Of a stretch of 64,000 nt of DNA, positions 53,902 to 62,666 are shown in pieces; position 1 is the stretch's first letter, and every line of letters begins with the position of its first letter. Origin of the DNA: RFPW01 sp040401595. Lineage in GTDB: Bacteria > Pseudomonadota > Gammaproteobacteria > Burkholderiales > Burkholderiaceae_E. The stretch lies in contig JBBAOE010000010.1 of the NCBI GenBank assembly GCA_040401595.1, positions 60,272 through 124,271 on the forward strand, written 5' to 3'. The notes under the pieces were generated by a model. That model saw only the letters and a list, made by a program, of their open reading frames with translations, did not search any database and was not told where the DNA came from. Made by a program: the position numbers and the translations under genes.

Positions 53902-54996
53902 ATGTGGCGAATCCTGCCGGTTGCAATAACGATCTGGTTGGCAGCGCTGAACGCTTCGGCACAAACTCCGGATCGAACCCTCGCAATCGACAGCAAACAA
54001 CGGGCCGCTTTGGGCGTCACCTTGACGACGGTGCAAGCCGCACAGGCCGAACCCTTGCAAGCCAGCGCATCGGTGACCGTACCGACTGGAAGGGAGATCG
54101 CGGTCACCGCTCCCTATCCCGGCCAAATGATCCGAATCCTCGCTGGCATCGGCGATTCGGTTAAGGTCGGCTCCTCCTTGGGCCAATTCACCAGCCCAGT
54201 GGCTGGAGATGCCCGCCGGCTGCGGCAGGAGGCTGGCATCGATTCCCGACTGGCCAAGGCCACGCTGGATCGAGAACAAGCCTTGTTCGATGAGGGCCTG
54301 ATCCCGCAAGCCCGTGTCTTGGCGGCGCGGGCAAGGCTCGAAACCAGCCAGGCATCCGTGCGCGCGCGTGAAGCCGAACTCCTAGCCTCCGGGATGCAAT
54401 TTGACGGGGCGGCAGATGCGAAATCTGGCTACGCGACGGGCTTGCTGCGTGCGCCCATGGCCGGCGTGGTAATGGAAGTTTTCACACCGATCGGCCAGCG
54501 GGTTGAAGCTGGAACCGTACTCTTCCGGGTCGTTGATGCAAGCCAGCTACAACTCGACATTCAGTTGGCACCGGAGAAAGCGGCGCTGCTCAAGGTGGGC
54601 GACCCCGTTTCAATCCCCAGACGGCAAGCCAGCGCAAAGATCACGGGCATCAGTCAGGCGGTTGATTCAAGTCAGTTAGCTCGGGTGCGCGCACTGATTC
54701 AAACCCGTGGGACTCTACAACTTGGAGAACTGCTGAGCGTGCAGATTCAACCGGGACTGCGCCGCTCTGAACTGGGGTCTGCCACAGGCTGGCAGGTGCC
54801 TTCACGTTGTCTGAGCCAATGGCAGGGCAAACCCATCCTGTTTGTTGCAACGACAACCGGATTTTTGGTTCAGCCTGTCGATATTGTCGCCTCCAATGAC
54901 GATATGAGCGTTGTCACCGGACCTTTGACTGCGGGTAGTCAAGTCGCCGTCAGCGGTATCGCTTCTCTGCGAGCGCTACTGCAGTCTGAACGCTGA
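53902..54996 (+). CDS. RND efflux periplasmic adaptor (CzcB-like)
   Basis: 364 residues. A signal peptide (MWRILPVAITIWLAALNASA) precedes a membrane-fusion protein: lipoyl half VTAPYPGQMIRILAGIGDSV, an Ala/Arg-rich hairpin, and the second half GLLRAPMAGVVMEVFTPIGQ. The C-terminal extensions seen in some metal-binding CzcB proteins, such as His-rich tails, are absent. ATG 53902 follows GGAAAG. The stop overlaps the RND permease start (TGATG), so the pair is co-translated. Confidence 0.9.
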   Translation: MWRILPVAITIWLAALNASAQTPDRTLAIDSKQRAALGVTLTTVQAAQAEPLQASASVTVPTGREIAVTAPYPGQMIRILAGIGDSVKVGSSLGQFTSPVAGDARRLRQEAGIDSRLAKATLDREQALFDEGLIPQARVLAARARLETSQASVRAREAELLASGMQFDGAADAKSGYATGLLRAPMAGVVMEVFTPIGQRVEAGTVLFRVVDASQLQLDIQLAPEKAALLKVGDPVSIPRRQASAKITGISQAVDSSQLARVRALIQTRGTLQLGELLSVQIQPGLRRSELGSATGWQVPSRCLSQWQGKPILFVATTTGFLVQPVDIVASNDDMSVVTGPLTAGSQVAVSGIASLRALLQSER

Positions 54997-57900
54997 TGCT
55001 TGCCCGCCTGATTGGTCTGGTGCTCCGTCACCGCGGACTCACGCTCACATTGGCCTTGGTACTGACGGGTGCCGGCATCCATGCATGGTTGAACCTCCCC
55101 ATCGACGCGTTTCCCGAAATCTCGCCCACACAAGCGAAGATCATTCTGAAAAGTCCGGGGATGACGCCAGAAGAAATCGAACAACGCGTCGTCAAACCGA
55201 TTGAACAGGAACTGCTCAGCATCCCCAACAAGCGGGTGGTGCGTTCAATCTCCAAATACGGTATCTCGGATATCACCGTCGAGTTCAACGAAGGAATTGA
55301 TCTCTACTGGGCGCGCCAGCAAGTGGCCGAGCGGCTAGCCGGCGTCCTACGCGAACTGCCCGATGGCGTCAGCGGTGGTCTCGCCCCGCTGACCACCCCG
55401 CTCAGCGATATGGTGATGTTCACGCTGGACGGTGACGGGTTCAATCTGGCTGAGAAACGACGGGTCCTGGATTGGACGATTCGACCCGCGCTGCGAACCC
55501 TGCCCAACGTGGCCGAAGTCAATGCGCTGGGAGGCGAAGTTCAGACCTTCGAGGTCGTCCCCAACGTACCCCGGATGGCGGCACTGGGGATCTCGATGGC
55601 TGATCTGCGGGAAAGCCTGCTCAAGAACAACGCCAATGATGGAGCCGGTCGAATCGAAGCGGGAGAAGAAGCGCTGGTCGTGCGGGTTGAAGGTGCGATC
55701 CGATCGCTCGATGACCTTCGCAAAATCCGGTTGACGCGGGCACCGGAGATGAACTCAGCCCGGGGGCCGGCATCAGGCGCGCACTCGTCCGGCCAGGCGC
55801 CTGGCCAAGCCAAGGTTTTTCTCGATGATGTCGCAACCGTGCGGATGGGGGCCCTGAGTCGCCAGGGCGCGGTGACCCATGACGGACGGGGTGAAACAGT
55901 TCAGGGAATTGTGATTGCGCGTCGGGGTGCCAATGCGCGTGAAATGGTCGCAGAAGTTTCGAACCGACTGCGCGAAATCGAGCCGCGTCTTCCAGCGGGC
56001 ATGAAAATCAACATCTTCTACAACCGCTCAGAATTGGTTTCCCGCGCAACGGGTACGGTACTGAAGGCGCTGATGGAAGCGGCCCTGTTGGTAGCTGTGA
56101 TTCTGGTTTTATTTCTCGGTGGAATCAGGGCGGCGTTGGTGGTGGCCGTGTCACTACCGCTCTCGCTCCTGATCACATTCCTGATGATGCAAAGTCTTGG
56201 ATTGACCGCCAACTTGATGAGTCTGGGCGGACTGGCGATCGCGCTCGGCATGCTGGTCGACGCGTCCATCGTTGTTGTGGAAAACATAGAGGCTGGGCTT
56301 GTGGGCACCGATGCCATCGGGTCTGCCCCGACCGATGCCGAATCCTCCGGGTCGCCCACCCATGTGGCTCGGACTGACGGTGCCGAACCCCCATACCGTG
56401 CCTTGCTGGCTGCAGTGGGTGAGGTCTTCAAGCCAGTGGCCTCCGGAATCCTCATCATTTGTGTGGTCTTTCTGCCATTGCTAACGCTGGAGGACCTCGA
56501 GGGTAAGTTATTTGCGCCTGTCGCCATCACCATCATCATCGCGCTGCTCGCCTCGCTGGTGCTCGCCTTTACGCTCGTGCCAGCACTTGCATCCCTGATC
56601 CTGAGGGGCGCGGATAAAGAGCCCCGACTGATGCGCCTGATCGCCTCGGGTTATCGCCGCCTGCGGGCTCGGGTCTGGCAGCATCCCGGCTGGACGCTTG
56701 GCCTGTCTGGCGTAGCGCTCCTGGGTGCGCTTTGGGTGTATAGCGGGATCGGTAAGACCTTCATGCCCACACTGGATGAAGGCGACATTCTGGTTCAGGT
56801 TTATAAACTTCCCTCGATTTCGCTCGATGCCTCAACGGCAATCGATACGCGATTACAACAAGCCATCCTTGCGCAGATACCCGAAGTTAAGTCCATTGTG
56901 GCCAGGGTCGGTTCGGACGAGATCGGCTTGGATCCGATGGGACTCAATGAAAGTGACACCTATCTCGTACTGAAGCCCAGCCAGGAATGGCAGGGCAACA
57001 AGGAGCACATCATCGATCGACTGCGCAAGGTATTCGAGGCCTTTCCCGGCGTCGTTATTGCCTTTACCCAACCGATTGAGATGCGAGTCTCCGAAATGCT
57101 GACGGGGTCACGCGGCGATGTTGTCATCAAGATTTTTGGCAATGATCTCGCACAGATGCGCGACGCGGCTCAGCAGGTTGCCCAACAAATCCGAAAGGTT
57201 CCGGGTTCGACCGAAGTGATCGCACCCAAGCCTGAAGGCTTGCAGTATCTGTCCGTCGTGATCAACCGGACCGCTGCTGGAGAAGCCGGCTTCGATATCG
57301 AGTCCCTGCAACGAGCTCTGAAGAACCTGATCGAAGGCGAAACCCTGGGGATCGTTTTGCGCGAAGGGATGCGGGTACCGTTGACACTCAAGGGCCAGGA
57401 CGCCATCCGACAGAGTCCAGAGAGCTTCAAAAGCCTGCGCCTGGTCGCGCCTGATGGCCGGTTCTGGACCGTCGGAACCCTGGCAAACGTGCAATTGCAA
57501 GATGGCCCGATGCAAATCGACCATGAACAAGGAGCCCGATTGACCAAGGTTCAGGCTTCGGTTGAAGGGCGCGATCTGACCGGCTTCGTCGCCGAGGCTC
57601 AGCAGGCAGTTAGTGCCCTGCAGCTCGCCAAGGATATCCACATTGAATGGGGGGGGCAGTTTGAAAACCAGCAGCGTGCGGCGGCCCGCCTGAGTCTGGT
57701 TATCCCAGCCTCGATGATCATTATTTTTATCATCCTCACACTCACGTTTGGTTCCTTCATTCAGGCCGGCATCATTTTTCTCAACATTCCATTCGCGCTT
57801 GTCGGTGGCGTATTCGCATTGGCCATTTCGGGCGAGTACCTGTCGGTTCCCGCCTCCGTGGGTTTCATCGCCTTGTTGGGGATCGCGGTACTTAATGGCG

Positions 57901-58247
57901 TCGTGATGGTGACTCACTTCAATGAGCGACTCTCGGCCGGTGAATCCATCGAATCAGCGGTGCTTCATGGAACGGAGCGACGGCTGCGTCCCGTGCTGAT
58001 GACCGCCATGATTACGGCGCTAGGTATGATTCCACTGCTGTTTGCAACTGGGCCGGGTTCCGAAATTCAGCGCCCCCTGGCCATCGTGGTCACCGGTGGA
58101 ATCCTGACCTCGACGCTGCTCACGCTACTCGTTTTGCCCATCATCTTCAGACGGCTGGGTACGCTGAAAACCTGGCGCGAACTATGCGTATCGCTCTTTG
58201 GAGGATGGCCACTGATCGGCAGATTGTTCAGTGGAGATCGGAGATGA
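54996..58247 (+). CDS. HME-type RND efflux permease (CzcA/CusA family)
   Basis: 1,083 residues. The N-terminus LPIDAFPEISPTQAKI and SISKYGISDITVEFNEG place it in the heavy-metal-efflux branch. The TM4 motif reads AIALGMLVDASIVVVEN, with the proton-relay Asp in VDAS, unlike the DFGxxxDGA of Czc-type pumps. Two non-conserved inserts stand out: about residues 253-271 and about 433-466. Helices and the C-terminal TM block (GSFIQAGIIFLNIPFALVGG) are intact. The metal is unknown. It is coupled to both adaptor and outer-membrane factor genes. Confidence 0.92.
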   Translation: MLARLIGLVLRHRGLTLTLALVLTGAGIHAWLNLPIDAFPEISPTQAKIILKSPGMTPEEIEQRVVKPIEQELLSIPNKRVVRSISKYGISDITVEFNEGIDLYWARQQVAERLAGVLRELPDGVSGGLAPLTTPLSDMVMFTLDGDGFNLAEKRRVLDWTIRPALRTLPNVAEVNALGGEVQTFEVVPNVPRMAALGISMADLRESLLKNNANDGAGRIEAGEEALVVRVEGAIRSLDDLRKIRLTRAPEMNSARGPASGAHSSGQAPGQAKVFLDDVATVRMGALSRQGAVTHDGRGETVQGIVIARRGANAREMVAEVSNRLREIEPRLPAGMKINIFYNRSELVSRATGTVLKALMEAALLVAVILVLFLGGIRAALVVAVSLPLSLLITFLMMQSLGLTANLMSLGGLAIALGMLVDASIVVVENIEAGLVGTDAIGSAPTDAESSGSPTHVARTDGAEPPYRALLAAVGEVFKPVASGILIICVVFLPLLTLEDLEGKLFAPVAITIIIALLASLVLAFTLVPALASLILRGADKEPRLMRLIASGYRRLRARVWQHPGWTLGLSGVALLGALWVYSGIGKTFMPTLDEGDILVQVYKLPSISLDASTAIDTRLQQAILAQIPEVKSIVARVGSDEIGLDPMGLNESDTYLVLKPSQEWQGNKEHIIDRLRKVFEAFPGVVIAFTQPIEMRVSEMLTGSRGDVVIKIFGNDLAQMRDAAQQVAQQIRKVPGSTEVIAPKPEGLQYLSVVINRTAAGEAGFDIESLQRALKNLIEGETLGIVLREGMRVPLTLKGQDAIRQSPESFKSLRLVAPDGRFWTVGTLANVQLQDGPMQIDHEQGARLTKVQASVEGRDLTGFVAEAQQAVSALQLAKDIHIEWGGQFENQQRAAARLSLVIPASMIIIFIILTLTFGSFIQAGIIFLNIPFALVGGVFALAISGEYLSVPASVGFIALLGIAVLNGVVMVTHFNERLSAGESIESAVLHGTERRLRPVLMTAMITALGMIPLLFATGPGSEIQRPLAIVVTGGILTSTLLTLLVLPIIFRRLGTLKTWRELCVSLFGGWPLIGRLFSGDRR

Positions 58248-59521
58248 AGTCCAGTTCATCTCGGGTACGGCCGATGGGTTCACAAGCGGTCTGGCGCATC
58301 AGCCTGATCATCGGAATCTTCGCCTCGTCCATCGCCCTCGCGCAGGAAGAAGTGCTCCCCTATCTGCCCGAAGCGGCTGCAGTGAAACAGAGCCTACTCA
58401 ATAGTCCCGGGATCAGCAGCGCGCGCTCCAAACGTGACGCCCAGCGCGAACGAGCCCGAGGGATCCAGGCTGGCCATGCGGAATTCACCGTTCGTAGCAA
58501 TCTTCAGCATCGGCGCGCCGGTCCAGGAGATGGTCGGTTCACGGAATCGACTATCAGCGTCGAACGACCGATTCGGCTATGGGGCAAAAGTGCACAAGAT
58601 TTAGCACTCGCGGTCCAGACCGAAGCCGTCGCTGCGATCGAATATAGCGATGCGCTGCATGAGGCGGGCCGGGAGTTATTGAAGCTCTGGTTTGTCTACC
58701 TGCGAGCAGTCACCGATCATCAGAATGCTGTCCTTAACCTTGAGCACATGCGCCAGATGCAGCGCCAGGTCGAGCGACGATTTCAGCGTGGCGAACTCGC
58801 GCAACTCGATCTCACGCTGGCAAGCGCAGAACTGTCACGCGCTGAAGCCTCTCGCGAGGGTGCCGATGCGCAGCTAGCCGGCATCCGCGCCAACTTCAAC
58901 CGGCGCTACCCGACACTCGTCTTACCCGCATCGTCCCCCGCGTCGCCCCTGCCCCCCATGCCCCAAGGACAGGAAATCCTGCGGGATGCCTTTCTCGCCA
59001 AAAATCATGAGCTCAATCTGCTTCGCGCAGAAACCCGAAGGCTCCAGTTACTCGCCCAGCGACTGAATCTGGAGCGAACGCCAGACCCCACGGTGGGCCT
59101 TTTTGCGGCGACGGAGCGTGGCGGCTCTGAGCAAGTTTCGGGTATCTCCCTCTCAATCCCGATCGCCGGACCTGCGCGTGCTGCCAACGCCCGTATGGCG
59201 ATCGCTGAAGCCCGCAGTCTGGAAGAGCATACGCAACAGGTCGAACAATCGCTCGCCGGCGGATTCGACGCTCTCTGGGCGCAGTTACTCCATAAACGCA
59301 GTGCGGTCGTCAGCCTGAACCAAGCCGCCCAGGGGCAGTTGCTGGCGGCCGAAAAATCCCGCAAGGCGTTCACCTTGGGCGAATACAGCCTGGCGCAGAC
59401 GCTCCAGGTTAGCCGCACAGCCGCTGAATATCGGCATGCCGCTCAGACCATGCAACTCGAAGTGATCGAACTCGTGGCCATGTTGTGGCTCGACCTCCAT
59501 GAGATCTGGGATCTAGATTAA
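58244..59521 (+). CDS. TolC/CzcC-like outer-membrane efflux factor
   Basis: 425 residues. A signal peptide (ISLIIGIFASSIALA) is followed by the two repeated coiled-coil halves of outer-membrane efflux proteins; ERRFQRGELAQLDLTLASAE and SRKAFTLGEYSLAQTLQ are the recurring hairpin tips. It forms the trimeric exit duct for the RND pump just upstream. ATG 58244 overlaps the permease stop (ATGA). The last 24 codons (ending ELVAMLWLDLHEIWDLD) recur as a degenerate copy at 60911-60982. Confidence 0.9.
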   Translation: MKSSSSRVRPMGSQAVWRISLIIGIFASSIALAQEEVLPYLPEAAAVKQSLLNSPGISSARSKRDAQRERARGIQAGHAEFTVRSNLQHRRAGPGDGRFTESTISVERPIRLWGKSAQDLALAVQTEAVAAIEYSDALHEAGRELLKLWFVYLRAVTDHQNAVLNLEHMRQMQRQVERRFQRGELAQLDLTLASAELSRAEASREGADAQLAGIRANFNRRYPTLVLPASSPASPLPPMPQGQEILRDAFLAKNHELNLLRAETRRLQLLAQRLNLERTPDPTVGLFAATERGGSEQVSGISLSIPIAGPARAANARMAIAEARSLEEHTQQVEQSLAGGFDALWAQLLHKRSAVVSLNQAAQGQLLAAEKSRKAFTLGEYSLAQTLQVSRTAAEYRHAAQTMQLEVIELVAMLWLDLHEIWDLD

Positions 59522-59696
59522 GGCCCCTAGTCAATCGCCCCTGCGGCAAGCTGCAGGTCGGGCCCGTTGTTCATTCCGACCCCGACAATCACATCAAGTA
59601 AGCGCAAGCGGTTCATCGACATGCACAATCTCTTTGCCGCGATCTTAGCGAGCGGTAGAGTACCGGTGAAACGCCCCCGGTCCTCATGGAGATCAA

Positions 59697-60410
59697 ATGG
59701 CAACCTTCGTCCTTGTTCACGGCGCCTGGGGCGGCGCACATGGCTGGCGCCACGTCAGAAGAATTCTTCAGTCCCGCGGTCATGACGTCTTCACGCCTAG
59801 CCTGACAGGCATCGGCGAGCGCGTTCACCTGGCGAGCCCTTTGGTCAACCTCAGCACGCATGTGACCGACTTGGTGAACCAGATCCTGTACGAGGACATT
59901 CAAGATATCGTCCTCGTTGGTTTCTCTTACGGCGGCTTTGTCGTGACTGGCGCCCTGGAGCACATCGCTGATCGGGTTCAGCACCTTGTCTATCTCGACG
60001 CGTTCGTCCCAAAAAACGGCGATACCGTATGGGGCCAGGTCCGTGGCGCCGGTCGGACAACGATTGAAATTGGTCAGAGCTGGCTGATGGATGGCCCCGT
60101 TCGAGAGTTTGACGATCCTGTCGAAGCTTCCTGGATGCGAGCCAGGCGCACTCCTCACCCGATAGGCTGCTTTACCGAGACCGTCTATCTATCGCAGCCA
60201 CTGGAGGACTATGCGTTCACCAGAACCTATGTGAAGGCCAGCGCCTCAGCCGAGGGCGACCCGGGAAACGAGGCATTTCTCAAGGCCGCAAGACATGCAG
60301 CCGCTTCTTTGTCCTGGAAGTACTTCGAGGTACCAACCAATCACATGCTTGCCAGCAACAAACCAGCCGAGACGGCAGCCATCCTTCATAGCCTCACAGG
60401 TGCAGCGTAA
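59697..60410 (+). CDS. Alpha/beta-fold hydrolase (EstC/SABP2-like esterase)
   Basis: 237 residues. Oxyanion loop HGAWGGAHGW at the start, nucleophile Ser77 in VGFSYGGF, acid in YLDAFVPKNGD and His in TNHMLASNKP form the usual triad. The size and HGAWxxxxxW pattern match small soluble esterases related to plant methylesterases and bacterial EstC/pyrethroid hydrolases. The substrate is unknown. GGAG five bases before ATG 59697. It lies between the outer-membrane factor gene and its degenerate tail copy, so it may be inserted. Confidence 0.9.
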   Translation: MATFVLVHGAWGGAHGWRHVRRILQSRGHDVFTPSLTGIGERVHLASPLVNLSTHVTDLVNQILYEDIQDIVLVGFSYGGFVVTGALEHIADRVQHLVYLDAFVPKNGDTVWGQVRGAGRTTIEIGQSWLMDGPVREFDDPVEASWMRARRTPHPIGCFTETVYLSQPLEDYAFTRTYVKASASAEGDPGNEAFLKAARHAAASLSWKYFEVPTNHMLASNKPAETAAILHSLTGAA

Positions 60411-60476
60411 GCCTTCTGCAGTAACTTCCCGCCGCCGCAACATCGAGCCCTCGCCGACCCCAACTCTGGAACCCCG

Positions 60477-60905
60477 ATGACCGATACCCATCTTGGCGGC
60501 TGCGCATGCGGCGCCGTTCGCTACCGAGTCCAAGGCAACCCCGTCTTGGGAACGGTATGTCACTGTCGGTTCTGTCAGAGAAGACTCTCCAGCGCGTTCG
60601 CAGTGTTGGCCTCGTTCAACGAAGACGCCGTCGAGAACCTGCAGGGTGAGCAAACCGAAGTCGAGCACCGTTCAGACGAGAGCGGCCGATGGCTTCGGAT
60701 GCGTTTCTGTCGAGAGTGCGGCACTACGATTTCGCATACAGCGGAACTCCGACCGGGTCTTCGAACCATCGCTGGTGGCACCTTCGATGATCCCACCTGG
60801 TTCGGTATCGACCGACACATCTGGGTTCAGTCAAAGCTGCCGTGGGTCTCCATTCCAGAGAACGTAGCCACCTATGCACAGGGCTTCGTAGCGTCACCCC
60901 CGTGA
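60477..60905 (+). CDS. GFA (glutathione-dependent formaldehyde-activating) family protein
   Basis: 142 residues with the zinc-binding GFA layout: Cys9 and Cys11 (GGCACGAVRY), Cys28, Cys30 and Cys33 (CHCRFCQRR), Cys78 and Cys81 (FCRECGTTI). Gfa binds S-hydroxymethylglutathione in the founding member, but most relatives have no proven activity. It is 66 bases after the hydrolase gene on the same strand. No formaldehyde dehydrogenase gene is nearby. The stop is six bases before the degenerate efflux-gene tail. Confidence 0.9.
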   Translation: MTDTHLGGCACGAVRYRVQGNPVLGTVCHCRFCQRRLSSAFAVLASFNEDAVENLQGEQTEVEHRSDESGRWLRMRFCRECGTTISHTAELRPGLRTIAGGTFDDPTWFGIDRHIWVQSKLPWVSIPENVATYAQGFVASPP

Positions 60906-60910
60906 ATATG

Positions 60911-60982
60911 ACGCAACTCCACGTCGTCGAACTGGTGGCACTATTGTGGTTCGACTTGAATGAGATCTGGGATTTTGAATAA
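60911..60982 (+). pseudogene. Degenerate copy of the outer-membrane efflux gene 3' end
   Basis: These 72 bases match the last 72 bases of the outer-membrane factor gene (59450-59521) at 56 positions by hand count, with no gaps, and both end in TAA. In frame the copy reads ELVALLWFDLNEIWDFE against ELVAMLWLDLHEIWDLD; 15 of 23 residues are identical and most changes are conservative. Homology stops abruptly just after the GFA stop codon. Changes that keep the protein character suggest the tail of a diverged paralogue, not a fresh duplication. The rest of that gene is missing. Confidence 0.75.
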
Positions 60983-62660
60983 CCAACCCGATGAATTGGT
61001 GAACAGTCCTTTGTCCCAAAAGAGTGCGACCCTGACCGGGCTCACGCTATCCCTGAGTGCCTGCGGTGGGGCGGGCGATTCGTCAACCGGCCCGAATGAT
61101 AAAACGGCCCCCTCCTCGCCCCAAACCAAAGCGACCGATGTTCAGGCTTCGCGCTTTCTGGCCCAAGCCAGTCTGGGCGCTACGCGTCAAGAGATTGCCC
61201 GCGTTCGGGAGTTGGGCTATGGGGGATGGCTCGATGAACAATTCGCGATGCCGTTGGTGTCCAGTCGTTGGGACTGGCTGAGATCAAAGGGCTTTGATGC
61301 CACGGCCAATAAATTCAACACCACTGGTTTTGATCATGTTGCCTGGTGCTGGTTGGTATCTTCGCCAGACACGCTGCGCCAGCGCGTCACATTTGCGTTG
61401 TCCGAGATCATTGTCATCGGAGTCGACGGGCTCGATAACACGGGCGGCTGGAAGGCATTTGGCGGCGCTGCCTGGCTGGATATGCTGGATTCTGATGCCT
61501 TTGGAAGCTTGCGAACCCTCTGGCAACACGTCAGTACCTCGCTGCAGATGGGCGCCTTTCTGACGTTCAGGGGCAATACCAAGGCTTCCACCACAACGGG
61601 TGCAGTACCCGACGAAAACTACGCCCGCGAGCTTCTGCAATTGTTCACCATCGGTCTGATCGAGCTCAACCTGGATGGCACACCTCGATTGGTCAACGGT
61701 CTGCCACAGGAGACCTACACCCAGACCGATGTTTCTGGCCTGGCCCGGGTCTTTACTGGTTGGGATATTGATTATGCTGGCGCGAACAGTGAGATTCCAG
61801 ATCATCATCGGCGGCCCATGCTACAGGTGCCCAGTCGCTATGAAACTGGCGCGAAGTCGTTTTTGGGCCTCACGATCCCTGCCGGCACCGAGGCCACCAA
61901 GTCCTTGACGATTGCCCTGGATCATCTCTATGCGCATGCCAATGTGCCACCCTTCTGGAGCCGCCAGCTCATTCAACGGCTCGTGACGAGCAACCCGAGC
62001 CCCGCATACGTGGAGCGGGTTGCCCGCGTCTTTCAGAACGATGGAACCGGGCAGCGCGGTAACCTTTCCGCAGTCGTCCGGGCCATTCTGCTCGATCCCG
62101 ACGCCAGGACTGACAGCCCTTCCGATCAACCCTCAGCCGGGAAGGTGCGCGAGCCCATTCTGCGACTCCTCGCCTGGGCGCGGGCCTGGGGGGTTCGGTC
62201 GGCGTCTGAAAACTGGGCGCTAGGCAACACCTCGGATCCATCGTCGCGACTGGGTCAAAGCCCGTTGCGCTCGCCCTCGGTTTTCAACTTCTTCAGGCCG
62301 GCATACGTTCCGCCCAACAGCGCGTTTTCAGCAAGCGGACTGGTAGCGCCCGAGTTGCAGCTCACCAATGAGTCCACCGTAGCGGGTTATCTCAATTACA
62401 TGCAGTCGCTCGTGGCCGGGTCAGTCAGCGATATCGTTCCTGACTACAGCAGTTTATTGCCACTCGCCGCCACCCCCGCTGCGCTTGTTGCGGAAATCAA
62501 TACGGTCATGGCAGCGGGACAATTGAGCGCTGCCACCCAGACCCTGATCGTCAACGCAGTGAACGCGATGTCAAAAACCAACGATGCCGCGATGCGATCA
62601 CGGGTGAATGCAGCGCTCCTGCTGGTACTGGCGGCACCCGAGTTCGTGGTCCTGAAATAG
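60960..62660 (+). CDS. DUF1800-family lipoprotein
   Basis: 566 residues from ATG 60960. A lipobox-like LSAC (TLTGLTLSLSACGG) suggests export as a lipoprotein. The DUF1800 domain follows: FLAQASLGATRQEIARVREL, then the signature NYARELLQLFTIGLIEL, ARVFTGWDID and SPSVFNFFRPAYVPP. Function is unknown. DUF1800 genes are usually paired with a DUF1501 gene, as here, six bases downstream. The start is doubtful: the ATG lies inside the efflux-gene remnant, and GTG 60999 or TTG 61011 would give a cleaner signal. Confidence 0.85.
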   Translation: MRSGILNNQPDELVNSPLSQKSATLTGLTLSLSACGGAGDSSTGPNDKTAPSSPQTKATDVQASRFLAQASLGATRQEIARVRELGYGGWLDEQFAMPLVSSRWDWLRSKGFDATANKFNTTGFDHVAWCWLVSSPDTLRQRVTFALSEIIVIGVDGLDNTGGWKAFGGAAWLDMLDSDAFGSLRTLWQHVSTSLQMGAFLTFRGNTKASTTTGAVPDENYARELLQLFTIGLIELNLDGTPRLVNGLPQETYTQTDVSGLARVFTGWDIDYAGANSEIPDHHRRPMLQVPSRYETGAKSFLGLTIPAGTEATKSLTIALDHLYAHANVPPFWSRQLIQRLVTSNPSPAYVERVARVFQNDGTGQRGNLSAVVRAILLDPDARTDSPSDQPSAGKVREPILRLLAWARAWGVRSASENWALGNTSDPSSRLGQSPLRSPSVFNFFRPAYVPPNSAFSASGLVAPELQLTNESTVAGYLNYMQSLVAGSVSDIVPDYSSLLPLAATPAALVAEINTVMAAGQLSAATQTLIVNAVNAMSKTNDAAMRSRVNAALLLVLAAPEFVVLK

Positions 62661-62666
62661 GCATCC

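Noticed and set aside
59527..59739. A 70-codon minus-strand frame between the outer-membrane factor and hydrolase genes.
   Set aside because: It overlaps the hydrolase start and its ribosome site, has no recognisable domain and no ribosome-binding site.
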